Under the pieces are notes generated by a model. The model made no database searches and was not told the DNA's origin. It saw only the letters and a list, made by a program, of their open reading frames with translations. Below, piece by piece: positions 34,876 to 47,600 of a stretch of 64,000 nucleotides of DNA; within the stretch, counting starts at the first letter, position 1; each line of letters begins with the position of its first letter. The translations under genes were made by a program, and so were the position numbers. The stretch is from Sulfidibacter corallicola (GTDB taxonomy: Bacteria > Acidobacteriota > Holophagae > Acanthopleuribacterales > Acanthopleuribacteraceae), in assembly GCF_017498545.1 (NCBI RefSeq), contig NZ_CP071793.1:2666001-2730000 (forward strand), given 5' to 3'.

Positions 34876-37800
34876 AGCAGCTCAGCGTCCTCGTGGGTCA
34901 CCCCGGCCGTTTGCGGGGTCGAAACGCCATCCGATTCGGCGGCTTCGATCGACGCAGCGATCTGCCGCACCGTGGGCCGGTCGAACAGGTGGCGCAACGG
35001 GAAGTCCATGCCGCGTTCGGCCGATTTGGCCTTGACCTGGATCGCCAACAGCGAGTCGCCACCCAGATCGAAGAAGGATTCGTCGGCGCCCACGTGGGGC
35101 CGGTGCAGGACCTCGGCCCACACCTCGGCGAGGCGTCGTTCCAAGGGCGACAGGGGTGCCGCTTCCCCGGTATCGAGGGCGACCAACGCCACCGGCTCGG
35201 GTAAACGGGCGCGGTCGATCTTGCCGTTGGCGTTGAGAGGGAACCGCGCCGTCACCGACCAGGCCACGGGAATCATATAGTCCGGCAGGCGCTCGGCCAG
35301 TACGTCGCGGGCGGTGCGGGCGTCCAGTTCGTGGGCGTCCACCTGCAGCCATGCCACCAGACGTTTGGCGCCGGTGCCATCGTCATCGCGAACCACGCTG
35401 ACCAGGGCGCCGGAGACCTCGGGCATGGCCATCAGGGCGGCCTCGATCTCGGCCGGTTCGATGCGGAACCCGCGAATCTTGACCTGGTGGTCGACGCGAC
35501 CCACGAACTCGAGGGCCCCGCCGGGAAGACGGCGCATCAGGTCGCCGGTTCGGTACAGACGCGCACCCGGACGCGACGCGAACGGATGGGGCACAAAACG
35601 CTCGGCGGTGAGATCGGCCCGGTCGAGATAGCCCCGAGCCAGGCCCTCGCCGCCGATGTAGAGTTCCCCGGTCACCCCGCACGGAACGGGTTCCAACTCG
35701 GGATCCAGCAACCATAAATCGGTGTTGGCGATGGGGCCGCCAAGCGGTAGATTGCGCGCGTCGGCGGGCACCTCGGTCAGAGGTTGCCAGGTTGCGAACG
35801 TGGTCGTTTCGGTAGGTCCGTAGACGTGCAGCAGGCGTTCCGGTCCCTGCGGCAGGATCGCCGCCACCGATTTGGGATCGACCAGCTCGCCGCCGAACAG
35901 CACGTAGCGCATGCCGGCGAACAGATCGGGCCGATGCAGGGCAAATTGATTGAACAGCGCCGTGGTGGTGAACAGGGCATCGATGCGGCGCTGCTCGATC
36001 ACCGCGCGCAGGGCGTCGGCATCGAGTAGAAGCTGTTTGTCGAGCGCCACCAGGCGTCCCCCGTGAAGCAGGGCGGTCCAGAGTTCGAAGGTCAGCGCGT
36101 CGAAGGCGATGTTGGAGGCCAGCGCAACACCGTCGCCGGGCCGGAGCGCGACGTACTCGGTGTCGCAGACCAAGCGCTTGACGTTGTCATGGGTGATTTG
36201 TACGCCCTTGGGCCGGCCGGTCGTCCCCGAGGTATAGACGATGTAGGCCAGGTTGTCGCCGTCGATGCACGGCTCCGGCAGGTTGAGGGCGGGTTCGGTC
36301 GCCTCCTCGATGCACAGCAGGGACACGAAATTGAGTTCGAAGGCGGGCAGCCGATCTTCATGATCGCCATCGGTGAGAATCGCGGTCATGCCCGAGTCGC
36401 CGATCATGAAGGCCAGGCGTTCGGCGGGCGCGTCGGGTGGAAGCGGGACGTAGACGGCACCGAGGCGGATGACGGCCAGAACGGCGGCCACCAGGCCGGG
36501 ACCGTGGGCAAGGCACAGGCCCACCGGGGTTTCCAAACCGACGCCGAGCTGAACCAATTCGGCGGCGATCGAGCGCGACCAGGCATCGAGTTCGGCATAG
36601 GTCAGCGCCTGGCTGCCATCCGCCATTTCCACGGCGACGGCATCGGGCCGATCCGCCAGCTTGGCCGCGAACATGGCAGCCAGATCCTGGGTCGGCAAGG
36701 GGATATGATGGGTGCTCTGAGTTTCGATGACGGCGCGGTCGGCCTCGGTCAGCAGCGGCAAGCGCGACAACGCGTCGGTCGGTTGAGCCAGGGCGCCTTC
36801 CAACAGAACCTGGTACCGAGTGACGAACCCGGCTGCGGTAGCCTCGTCGAAGAGATCGGCGTTGTACTCCACGACCAAATGGAGGCCGTCGGGGTCGTCG
36901 CGGAAGAGAAAGGTCAAGTCGTTGCGGGTGGCGGCCACGCCATCCCAAGCATAAGGTCCCAGTTCGAACGGTAGATCGCCGACTTGGCCGTGTCCCTCCT
37001 CGCGGGGGCTGACATAGACGCACTGGGTGCCCACCAACGGGTGGCGGCTGAGGTCGCGGGCGCCGCCCTGTTGTTCGGCCACCTTCTCGAAGGGCGCCTC
37101 GGCGTGGGTGAGCGCATCCTGAATGGCGGCCTGGGCACGGGTCGCGATTCGTCCGAAGTCGGGGTTGTCGTGCAGGTCGGTTCGCACCACCAACAGGTTG
37201 ACGAAACAACCCAACAGGCGTTCCAACGCGACGCTCGGCCGCGTGGCCGTAGAAATGCCGCAGGCCACGTCGCGAGAACCGGTGAGTCGCGCCAACAGCG
37301 CATGAAAGCACCCCAACAAGACGGCATAGACGCTGACTTGGCGCTCGCGGGCGAAGTCGTGGATCCGCCGGGTCAGGTCGGCGGACATGGGTGTTTGAAG
37401 CACGGCACCGCGGTGGCTGAGCACCGCCGGACGGGGCCGATCGGCAGGCAGATCGAGCAGCGGCAGGTCGGCAAGGCGATCGGCCCACCAGGCCATGTCG
37501 TCGGCCGCCTTGCCTTGGTCCCAACGCGCCCGTTGCCAGGCGGCAAAATCGGCGACCTGAAGCCGTGGCGGATCGGCGGGCACATGGTGGCCGGCAGCCA
37601 AGGCGGCGTAGTGGGCCGTCCATGCGGTCCGGAAGCATTCCATCGACCAGCCGTCGGCCACGATATGGTGAAAGACGACGACCAGCAGGTGACGATCTTC
37701 TGCCAAGCGCAGCAGATGTGCCCGCAACAGCGGCACCTCGTCGAGACTGAAGGGCCGGTGACACAGGTCGCGAACCAACTCGGCTACCACATCCTCGGCA

Positions 37801-40800
37801 GTCTCGCTCAGATCGCGGTGGTCCAGGTGCCAAGCCACTTCCGATAGGATGGTTTGGCAGGGTTGGCCGTCGCGTTCCTCGAAGCGGGTACGCAGGCTTT
37901 CCTGTTCGGCGACAACCCGCAGAAATGCGCGTTCCAACAGATCGGCATCGAGCGGGCCCCGCAGTTCCAAGACCTCGGGCAACAGGAAGACCGGCGTCTC
38001 GCCGCCGTGCACCTTCTCAAAGAAGAACAATCGCTCCTGAGCGAACGAAAGCGGCAGCGCACCGTCGCGTGGGACGACCGGAATCTCGGGCTCGCGTTCG
38101 GACCGTGCGGCCTCGGCAGGCGCCGTGAGTCCACGCGCCTCCAGGGCCGATGCCAGCTCGGACAAGGTGGGATGTTCGAATACCAACCGCACGGGAACGT
38201 CCGCATCCAGTACCCGGCGCAAGCGGGCGATGAGGCGCGTGGCCGTGATCGAATGACCGCCCAGTTCCAGGAAGTGCTCGTGTCGGGAAACGCGGGCCAG
38301 GTCGAACAGATCGCACCAGGTTGCGGCCAACAGACGTTCCATGGCGCCATCCGGCGCTTCGTAGGCTTGCTCGTCGCGGATGTCCGCCACCAGGATTTTC
38401 GGGAGCGCGACCTTGTTCAACTTACCGTTGAGGGTCAGCGGGAATTGGTCCATGACCTGGATGGCGCCAGGCACCAAATGCGCCGGCAGGCGGTCGCTCA
38501 ACCAGGCCCGCAGGGCGGCCCCGTCGAGGTCGACATCGCCAATCGCCACCCAGGCGGCCAGCAGGGCGCGGTCCCCGTCGCGTTCGACCGCCACGTAGGC
38601 AGCCGTCACGGCATCGTGGGCGCACAACTCGCGTTCCACTTCGCCTGGCTCCACCCGGAACCCGCGAATCTTGACCTGGCGGTCCATGCGCCCCAGGAAT
38701 TGGAGCTGGCCGTCGACGAAGGCGGCGCGGTCCCCGGTCCGGTAGAGCCGCGATCCGACCTGGCCAGCGACTGCGAAGGGATTGGGTATGAAACGGTCTG
38801 CCGTGAGTGCCGGCGCGCCCCAGTAGCCGCGCGCCAACCGAGCACCGGCAATGTAGATCTGACCCGGAAGACCGGGCGCGACCGGGTTCAGGTCTTCGTC
38901 GAGTACGTAGATCGCCGTGTGGTGCAGCGGCAGGCCGAGCGGAATCGGGCCCTCGCCGGACCAAATCCGGCTCAGGTCGCCCGCGCTGGTGAACGTGGTT
39001 GTCTCGGTGGGGCCGTACATGGCCTCGAGGCACACGTCGGGCGCCTCGCGCAGCAGCCGGGCGATCGATTCGGGTGCCAGCACCTCACCGCCGGTGAGGA
39101 TGTAGCGCAAACCGCGCAGGGCGTCGAGGTGATCTTCGACCAGGCTGTCGAACAGGCGCGAGGTGACGAACAGGACCGTGACACCGTGGTCGACGAGGGT
39201 CCGTGGGAGGTCGTGGCGCTCATCGGCCGTGGGCAGCACCAGGCGCGCGCCGGTGGTCAAGGGCGCCCAGATCTCGAAAGTGGTGGCATCGAAGCTGAAA
39301 GCCGCGCTTTGCACATATACCTGGTCGCTGCTGTGCTCGATGTAGTTTTGACCGTCGATCAGGGTTTCGATGTTGTCACGCGTGACGGCGACGCCCTTGG
39401 GTCGGCCCGAAGAACCCGAGGTGAATATGACGTAGGCCAATTGGTCGGGCAGGAAGGCGGCCTCGGGCGCGGTTTCGGGCTGGCCCGCCACCCATTCATC
39501 GAGTTCCAGGGTGGCGACATCCACCGGAAAACGGTCGCAGTAGGCCGGTTCGGCTACGATGTGGCGAATCCCGAGATTTTCGACCATGAAGGCCAGCCGC
39601 TCGGGCGGGTATTCGGGATCGAGCGGCACATAGAAGCCACCCGCGCCGAGAATACCCAGCACCGCGGCAACACGCGCACACCCACTGTCGAGGCACAGAC
39701 CCACCGGTCGCTCGCGGCACACCCCTCGCGACTTCAGGCCATGGGCGATGCGGTTCGCGAAGGCACTTAGCTCCCGGTAGCTCATGTTTTCATCGCGGGA
39801 GATCAGGGCGGTCGCCTCCGGATTGGCGGCGACCTGGTCGCGGAACCGATCCAGCGGGTCACGCCGCACCGCGCGCGAGTCTTCCAGCCGAGTCCAAGCC
39901 GGGATCAGGGCGCGTGCGGTCGAGGCGCTGAAGGCACGTACCGAGGTTTCCGGAGCCGTCGCCATGGTGCGCAGCACCTCTTCGGTCAGGCAGCCGATCT
40001 CGTGGGCGAGCGCCGGCGCAATACGTCCGCGGTCATAGCGCAGGTGGGCCGTGATGATGCGGGACCCGGGTTCCATGCCGAAATTGGCCAGCAACGCAAA
40101 GTGCGTGTCGCCGCTACCCATCACCGGAACCACTCCTTGATCCTCGGCCTGGTTTTCGGCGTCCAGGTGGAAATGGGTGAAGTTGAACACGGCGTCGTAG
40201 AGCGGTCGATTGCCGCGGTGCCGCATGACCGCGGCCAGCGGGAAACGGCGATGGGGAGCCAGAGCCTGCTCGGCGTCGTGGGCGGCCTGGACCATCTCCA
40301 GCCAGGAGCCCCGTGGTGCGGTGAAGCGCAACGGCAGCATGTTGACGAACAATCCGATGATGCGGTCGCCGTCCCGTTCTTCCGGACGACCGTGGGTGAC
40401 CAGGCCCGCGACGACCTCTTCCCCACCCTGCAATCGCCGCAGCACTTCGAGGTAGGCCGACAACAGGACGGATTTCAGCGGTGCGCCCGTGCGCCGCACC
40501 AGGCGGTGCAGGCCGGCCGAGACCTCGGTGGAAAGGTACAGATCGCGCACGCCCTCGCCGTGGTCGTCGCGATCCTCACCCAGGCGAACCGGTTCGAGGT
40601 CGGCTACCTGGCGGTGCCAGAAGAGGCGCTGGGCGCGGTCGGCCATGGCTTCCCGCTCGAGTTCCACGAAGCGGCGGTAGCTAAGGTCCGGCGGCTGCAT
40701 CCCGGGTTCGAGACCCAGGCGAATCTGGCCATAGATGTCCAGCAGCTCGCGCAGCAGTGCCGCGTCGCTCCAACCGTCCATAACGGCGTGGTGAAACGTC

Positions 40801-43800
40801 AGGCCCAAGTGGAACGAGTCCGAGCCGTGGGTGAAGCAATGGAGCCGCGCCAGCGGTGGGCGGTCCCAGGCGAAGGGGCGCTCGCGCTCGGCGGTCATCC
40901 AGGTCGCCAGCCAGCCTTCGCGGTCGGGTTCGGCGGAAATGTCGGTGACGGCCAGGGGGAGTTCGGCTTCGCGGTAAACCAACTGCATCGGTTCCGCGAA
41001 GGTGTCGAGATCGAAGGCGGTGCGAAGCATACCGTGATTGGCGACCACGCGGCCCAGGGCGGCGCGCATCGCCGAACGATCGAAGGGCTGATCCACCCGA
41101 TAGATCAACACGATTTGGTAGTGCGCCAGTCCGGGGTCCTGTTCGTAGGCACCGTGGTAGATCAGGCCCAACTGGAGCTGGCTCATGGGAAAGGCGTCCT
41201 CGAGGCCCTGCGGCAACAGCACGCGATCGAGTTCGGGAACCAAGACGAACGGTTCACTCCAAGTGTCCACGGCGGAACCGTCGGGTTGGCCGACCGAAGC
41301 TTCGGGGGTGGTGGCGCGGGTGCGAATGCCCTCGGCCAGACCCGCGACGGTTCCTCTCTCGAAGATTTCCTGAAGGGGGAAGTCGAGGCCGGCGTCGCGG
41401 GCGGCCGCCTTGATACGGATCGAGAGCAGCGAATCGCCGCCCAATTCAAAGAAGTTCTCGTGGATGCCCACTTGGGGCCGCCCCATGGCATCGGCCCAGA
41501 TCTCGGTCAACAGGCGCTCGATTTCGTCGCGAGGTGCCTGATCGAGCGAATCCTTGGGAGCTTCGATCGGCTCGGGCAGCGCGGCCCGGTCGACCTTGCC
41601 GTTGGGATTGAGCGGAAACTGCGCCAAGACCACGAACAGGGCGGGCACCATATGCGGCGGCAGGTGGGCTTCGCACCAGGCGCGCAGCTCGGCCGCCGTC
41701 GGCGCGTGGTCTGCGGCATGCTGCACGTAGGCGACCAAGCGTTTGGCGCTGGCCGGTGCATTCTCGGAAGTATCGCGCGCCACAACTACGACGGCCTCGT
41801 CCACTGCGGCGTGTTTGAACAGGATCGACTCGATTTCGCCAGGCTCGATCCGGAACCCGCGAATTTTGACCTGGTGGTCGACACGGCCCAGGAACTCGAT
41901 ATCGCCCTGGGCGTCGCGGCGCACCAAATCGCCGGTCCGGTAGAGCCGCGAACCACGATCATCGGGTCCCGCCAGCGGGTTCGGTACGAACCGGTCGGCG
42001 GTCAAGGCCGGACGGTCCAGATACCCGCGTGCCAGCCCGGCACCGCCGATGTAGAGTTCGCCGGGCACGCCCAACGGAACGGGCCGCAGGGCCCGGTCCA
42101 GTACGAAGAGCGAGGTGTTCGCGATCGGACGGCCGATGGGCACGTTGTCCGCGTCGGGGGCCACTTCCCGAACCGGGTGCCAACTGGCGTAGGTGGTCGT
42201 CTCGGTGGGGCCGTAGACGTGCAACAAATGACGCGGCCCGTTTTGGCGCACCAACCGAACGGACTCGGGGTCCACCAGCTCGCCGCCGAACAGCACGTAG
42301 TCGAAACCGGAAAAGAACCCGTTGTCGTAGCGCGCCAGTTGGTTGAACAGCGCCGTGGTGGTGAACATGACCGCCGGCCGGTGGCGCGCCACCACGGCGG
42401 CGTAGGACTCGGGGTCGATGAAGACGTTCTTGTCGACGATCAAAAGCTCGCCGCCGTGCAGCAGGCTGGTCCAGAGTTCGAACGTCAGTGCGTCGAAGGC
42501 GATGTTGGAAGCCATGACCACGCCGTCGCCCGGCGCGACGCTCAGGTACTCGCGGTCGAAGACGAGGCGAAGCACGTTGCGGTGGGTGACCTGAACGCCT
42601 TTGGGGCGGCCGGTCGTACCGGAGGTGTAGACGACATAGGCGAGGTGGTCGAGATCGGGACGGGGGGACGGCAAGCTGGCAACCGCTTCGGACGGTTCCA
42701 GTTCGTCGAGATTGACAACGGCCAGACCGGCCAACTCGAACGCCGGCAGCTTGGCCTCGTGCGCGTCGTCGGTAATCACGGCCAACGGGGCGGCGTCGCC
42801 GATCATGAAGGCCAGGCGGTCTACCGGATATTCGGGCGCCAGCGGCACATAGGCCCCGCCGGCGAGAATCACGCCCAACAGCGCGGCCACCAGCTCAGGG
42901 CCGGGTTCGAGGCACACGCCGACGTTGATGTCCGGTTCGATGCCGGCCTCGAGCAGCTCGGCGGCGATGGCATGGGCCCGCGCCGATAGCTGGCCGTAGG
43001 TCCATTCGATGTCGCGGTGCCGAAGCGCGATCGCGTCGGGATCGGCCCCGGCCCGCGTTTGGAACAACACACCCAAATCGCAAGGGGGGTGATCGCCACC
43101 GCGCACGCTCAGCGCCATCAGCGCCGTTTCTTCCTCTTCTTCCATGAGGGTCAGTTCACTGAGAAGACGGTCGGGGCGCTCGACGATCTGGAGCAGGATG
43201 CGGCGCAGCCGCGCGAAGAGCTGATCGACGGCGGGACCGTCGAACAGATCGCGGCAGTACTCGATATCGCAGTGCAACTCGCCCTCTCGTTCCCGGAAGA
43301 CGAGGCTCAGGTCCTGGCGGGCGACACGGGTTTCGCCGTCGACGTAGGGCAGGACTTCCAGGCCGGGCAATTCGAGCGGGTGGTCGACGGCATTGGTCAG
43401 GACCACCTGAGTCTGGAACAAGGGATGACGGCTGGGATCGCGCAATCCGCCAAGCCCGGCATCGACGATCTTTTCAAAGGGCAGCTCGGCGCGATCGTAA
43501 GCTTCGGTGGTGGTGCGGCGAACGCGGGCCAGCAGTTCCCGCCCACTGGGATCTCCGCCGAGGTCAACCCGCAAAGGCAGAAGGTTGACGAAAAGCCCCA
43601 GGACTTCTTCGAACCCGCGTGCGGGGCGCGCGCCGGTGGACGTGCCCAGTATCAAGTCATCGCAACCCGAAAGCCGCTGGGCGGCGGCCGCGAACCCGGT
43701 CACGAGGACCTGGAACAAGGTCGTTCGGCTCTCGGCTGCCAAACGGTGGAGGCGGGCGGTGTCTTCGGCATCGAACGCAAAACTGCGACAGGCACCGGCG

Positions 43801-44681
43801 TAACTCTGGCGTGGCGGACGCGGCCCCACGTGGGGCAGATCCCATTGAGGCGCATCGGCCACGCGGCGCGCCCACCAGTCCTGCAACGATTCCCATTGTT
43901 CGGCGCGGGTGCGCTGCCACCAGGCGAAATCGGTGTAGTCGTGGGCGGGTTCGTCCATCTCGTGCGGTGTCCCGGTAACCAGCGCACGGTAGACCCGCGC
44001 CAGCTCGGCGCGGAACACACTCATCGACCAGTCATCGGCGATGATGTGGTGGAAACCCAAAAAAAGCACGTGCTCGTCGGCGGCCAACCGAAGCAGACGG
44101 GCGCGAAACAACGGGGCGCAATCCAGCGGAAACGGGCGCGCAGCGAAGGCGGATGCGTCTTCCCGAACGCGTGCTTCGGCATCGGTGCGGTCACTGAGAT
44201 CCAGGTGCTCCAGGTGCCAGCGCGGGCGATCGTGAATGCGCGGCACGGGCTTGCCGTCGATTTCCTCAAACGAAGTACGCAGACCGGGATGACGACGAAT
44301 CAAGAAACGCAGCGCCTCGTCCAGACAGGTGGTGCTCAGATCCCCGCGCAGGCGAAAACCCTCGACCAACACGAACACGGCACTGTCGGGCTGAACCCGA
44401 TCGAGAAACCACAGACGTTCCTGGGCGAAGGACAGCGACGGGGCGACCTCGGGCGGGCGCCGAATCGCGTCCTGTACGGGCGCGGTCGCGGCGCGAGCGT
44501 GCGCGAGAAAGGCCACGATCTCCTCGCGGCGCTGGCCGAGTTCGGCGCGCATCTCGGCGTCCAACGCGCCCTTGAGTGCGCGGAACCGCAACTGGTCGAC
44601 CTCGTCGAGCCAGATCCGCACGCCGCGGGCGCGCAGTTCGGCCATGAGTTGGGGCGTGGTCAGGCGACTTGCGAGCTTCAT
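31635..44681 (-). CDS. NRPS gene 3, four modules (4348 aa)
   Basis: The longest open frame reaches 44942, but the ATG at 44681 is preferred. It overlaps the gene 2 stop as ATGA and opens directly onto a TubC-type docking domain; the 87 codons upstream encode Arg/Gly/Pro-rich sequence typical of an out-of-frame shadow of gene 2. Four C-A-T modules follow. Condensation active sites are HHIIADD (about 211), HHAVMDG (1297), HHIVADG (2338) and HHAILDG (3426). Carrier serines are near 1084, 2144, 3210 and 4277. There is no epimerase. Modules alternate: carriers 1 and 3 are GGDS and are followed by an unusual C subtype, while carriers 2 and 4 are GGHS and GGQS. The tail ends FDEGEL, a plausible short docking motif for gene 4. 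Confidence 0.95.
34930..38090 (-). other. Module 6: C-A-T, Ile/Val-like
   Basis: A standard HHIVADG condensation domain (about 2338) is followed by an A domain with code D-A-F-F-L-G-V-T-F-(K), and by an LGGDS carrier (about 3210) with no epimerase after it. The layout and A-domain core (NIAFDALTFELW) mirror module 4 closely. Confidence 0.75.
38130..41260 (-). other. Module 5: special C-A-T, aliphatic code
   Basis: The condensation domain belongs to the special subtype: an N-terminal lead with F-x-LV and DR, a DAFPMSQLQ opening, and an FNFTHFH motif late in the domain. The code D-A-F-F-L-G-M-T-F-(K) is aliphatic but not one I can match exactly. The carrier is LGGHS (about 2144). Confidence 0.7.
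41320..44681 (-). other. Module 4: docking-C-A-T, Ile/Val-like
   Basis: A TubC-type docking domain leads into a condensation domain with HHIIADD, where the final Gly is Asp. The code D-A-F-F-L-G-V-T-Y-(K) suggests a branched aliphatic residue. The carrier motif is LGGDS although no epimerase follows. Its donor goes to the special C domain of the next module, making this residue a candidate for beta-hydroxylation or stereochemical change. Confidence 0.75.
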
Positions 44682-47600
44682 AAGATGCCTTCCTCCATGT
44701 CTTGGTCCGGATCGTCGTCGGGTCCGCCGACGGGCACGGTGACCCGATCGGGAAGTGCGTGGTCCAGCCAGGCGGCCTGGTCGGCGAGCGTGTCGTAGCG
44801 AAACAGAACTTCCAGTGGTGGTTCGATGCCGTGGGTCTCGGCCAGGCGGGCGGCCAGGCGGGTCAAGGTCAAGGAATTGCCGCCGATTTGAAAAAAGGCG
44901 TCGCGGATGTCGAAGCGGCGATGACCCAGCACCTCGGCCCACAGGTCGGCCAAGATGCGCTGGCTCTCGGTAGTAGGTGGTTCACATTCGCGTTCGGTTT
45001 CGGCACCGGGCAGCGGCAATCGGGCCCGATCGAGCTTGCCGTTGGGCGTGCGCGGCAGAGTTTCGAGCCATCCCCACCAGGACGGCACCATAAAGTCAGG
45101 TACCTGACGGCGCATCGCCCGCCGCAATTCGCCCAGGTCCGGGTCCTGACCCGGTTCGGCCACCAACCAGGCGGCCAACAGCGGCTCGCCTGCTTCGCGG
45201 TGGACGTGGACCGCCACATCGGCGACCCCGGGCAGTTCGCGCAGGCGGGCCTCGATCTCGCCCAGCTCGATACGGAAACCGCGAAGCTTGACCTGGTGAT
45301 CGAGGCGGCCGAGAAAGGCCAGTTGGCCATCGTTGCGAAGACGGGCCAGATCGCCGGTACGGTAGAGGCGGGCGCCTGGCTCGGTGGCGAAGGGGTCGGG
45401 AACAAAGCGTTCGGCGGTCAGGCCCGGGCGATCCAAGTAACCTCGAGCCAGGCCGCTTCCGGCCAGACACAGTTCTCCGCCGGCACCTGGCGGGACGGGG
45501 TGGCCGGCGGGGTCGAGCAGGTGGACGCGGGTACAATCGATGGGGCGGCCGATGGGAGCCGGTCGCGGATCTTCGAGATCCAACCAGGCGAAGGTACTGT
45601 AGGTCGTGTCCTCGGAGGGACCGTAGCAGTTGGCGACTCGTTCCAGACCCGCATTGCCGCGCAACCCGGCAAGAGTCTCGTGGGGGATGGGCTCACCGGC
45701 CATGACCACGGCGCGCAGGGTCGACGGCAGCGCACCGGTCATCAGCAAGGTCGCCATGGCCGAGGGCACGGTATTGATCAGCGTCACCGGGGCACGACAC
45801 TCGGCAAGACCCAAGGCGTCGCGCACCAACACGACGGTGGCGCCGGTCGTCAGCGGCAGGAAGATTTCGAAGACTGAGAGATCGAAACAGACCGACGTGG
45901 CGGCCAATACGTGGCGGCGTTGTTCGGCGGGAAAAGCGCGCTCGGCCCAATCGAGCAGCGCGAGCACGGCCCGCAGGCCGATCGCGACACCCTTGGGTCG
46001 ACCGGTCGAACCGGAGGTGTAGAGTACGTGGGCCAGGTTGTCGAGATCGGGGCGCTGGGCCGCGACCTCTTGGGATGCTTCCGTCCCTTCAACACTGGGA
46101 TCGAGCACCTCGCCATCCCAATCGGCCACCAGTGCCTTCGAAGCGGCATCGGCCAGTAGCAGTGCGGCACCGCTGTCGTGAAGGCAGAAAATCAGGCGTT
46201 CGGTCGGGTAGGCCGGATCGAGGGGCACGTAGGCAGCACCGGCCCGTTGCACGGCGAGCAGGGCCACGATCAGGTCCGGTGTGCGCGGCAGGCAGACGGC
46301 GACCCGGGTCTCGGGACGAACCCCGCGCGCGACCAGCGCGTTGGCGAGGCCGGCCACACGGCGTTCCAGCTCGCCGTAGGTCGTGGATTGGTGCTCCCAT
46401 TGGATCGCGATCGCGTTCGGGGTGCGTGCGGCCCAACGGGCCACCCGCTCGGCAGGTGTGTGGCGTTCGTCCACGGGTGCGTCCGTATCGTTCAGTTGTC
46501 GAAGAAGGATTCGCTCTCCTTCGGTCAAGGTCTCTTCGGCCGCCAAGCACAGCTCGGGTCGGCGCGCCCAGACCGTGATCAGGTGACGCAGTCGCTCGAC
46601 GAATCCCCTCACCGTTTCTCGTTTGAAGCGTGCGACGTCGTAATCCAGAGCCAGCTCGAAATCGTCGCCGGAGCAGATCACCGACAGGTCCAGATCGGTC
46701 TTGGCCACTCGCAGCGGTGGTGTCACGAGCCGGGCGTGTAGGGGTCCCGCGTCGATGTCGCGAACATCGGACGTTTCAAGCGCGAACCCCACTTGAAACA
46801 GCGGGCCGCGATGAGGATCGGCGTGGCGCCGGCCCCGTTCGGAAAGGCGAGCCACCAAGTGATCGAATGGGGTTTCGGCGTGATCGAAAGCATCGCGGAT
46901 CCACGCTTTGACGTCTTCCAATGCACTGGAGAAACGGGGATTGCCCGTCAAGCGCAAACGCGCAACCAGCGTGTTGACGAAGAGCCCGACGGCCCCTTCC
47001 AATTCAGGATGAAAGCGATTGGCGATGGGCAGGCCCACGGTCAGGTCGGTTTGACCGCTGACGCGGGCCAGGAACATAGCGTAGACGGTGAGGAACCAGG
47101 CGAATGGGGTGGTGTCGGCCGCACGGCAAGCGGCGCGAACGGCGGCGGAGGTTTCCGGATCAAGGGTGAGACGAACGCGATCGCCCTCATGGGTCGGTCG
47201 TTCGGGGCGCGCGTGGTCGTAAGGAAGCGCCAGTGCGGGCGGCGCGCCCTCGAGTCGATCGGTCCACCAATCCAGTTCGCGGTCCAGCCGGGCGCCGCTC
47301 ATGCGGCCCCGCTGCCAGGCGGCGAAATCGGCGTAACGCAGGGTGGGGACAGGCGGTGCGGCCTCATCAGCGGGCGCCACCGTCCGACGGTAATGGTCCA
47401 AAAGCTCGCGGGCCAGAATGGCGAGCGAGGGCCCATCGGCCAAAGCATGGTGCAGTACCAACAGCAGCGCAGCGCGCCGGTCGGTCTCGCGGACGAGGAG
47501 CGCGCGAGCCAGGGCGCCGCGACTCAGATCGAACGGCTGGTGACACGCGTCGCGAAGCAGTTGCTCGCGGTGGTTATTGCGGTACTGCTCGGTCTCGGAA

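Noticed and set aside
40002..42989. Long plus-strand open frame (995 codons), and similar ones at 6322-9012 and 19813-21966
   Set aside because: These are antisense shadows of GC-rich NRPS coding sequence; their translations have no recognisable domains and lie opposite well-conserved A and C domains.
44682..44942. N-terminal extension of gene 3 upstream of 44681
   Set aside because: It overlaps the carrier domain of gene 2 in another frame and encodes Arg/Gly/Pro-rich sequence; the ATGA overlap and docking domain support the start at 44681.
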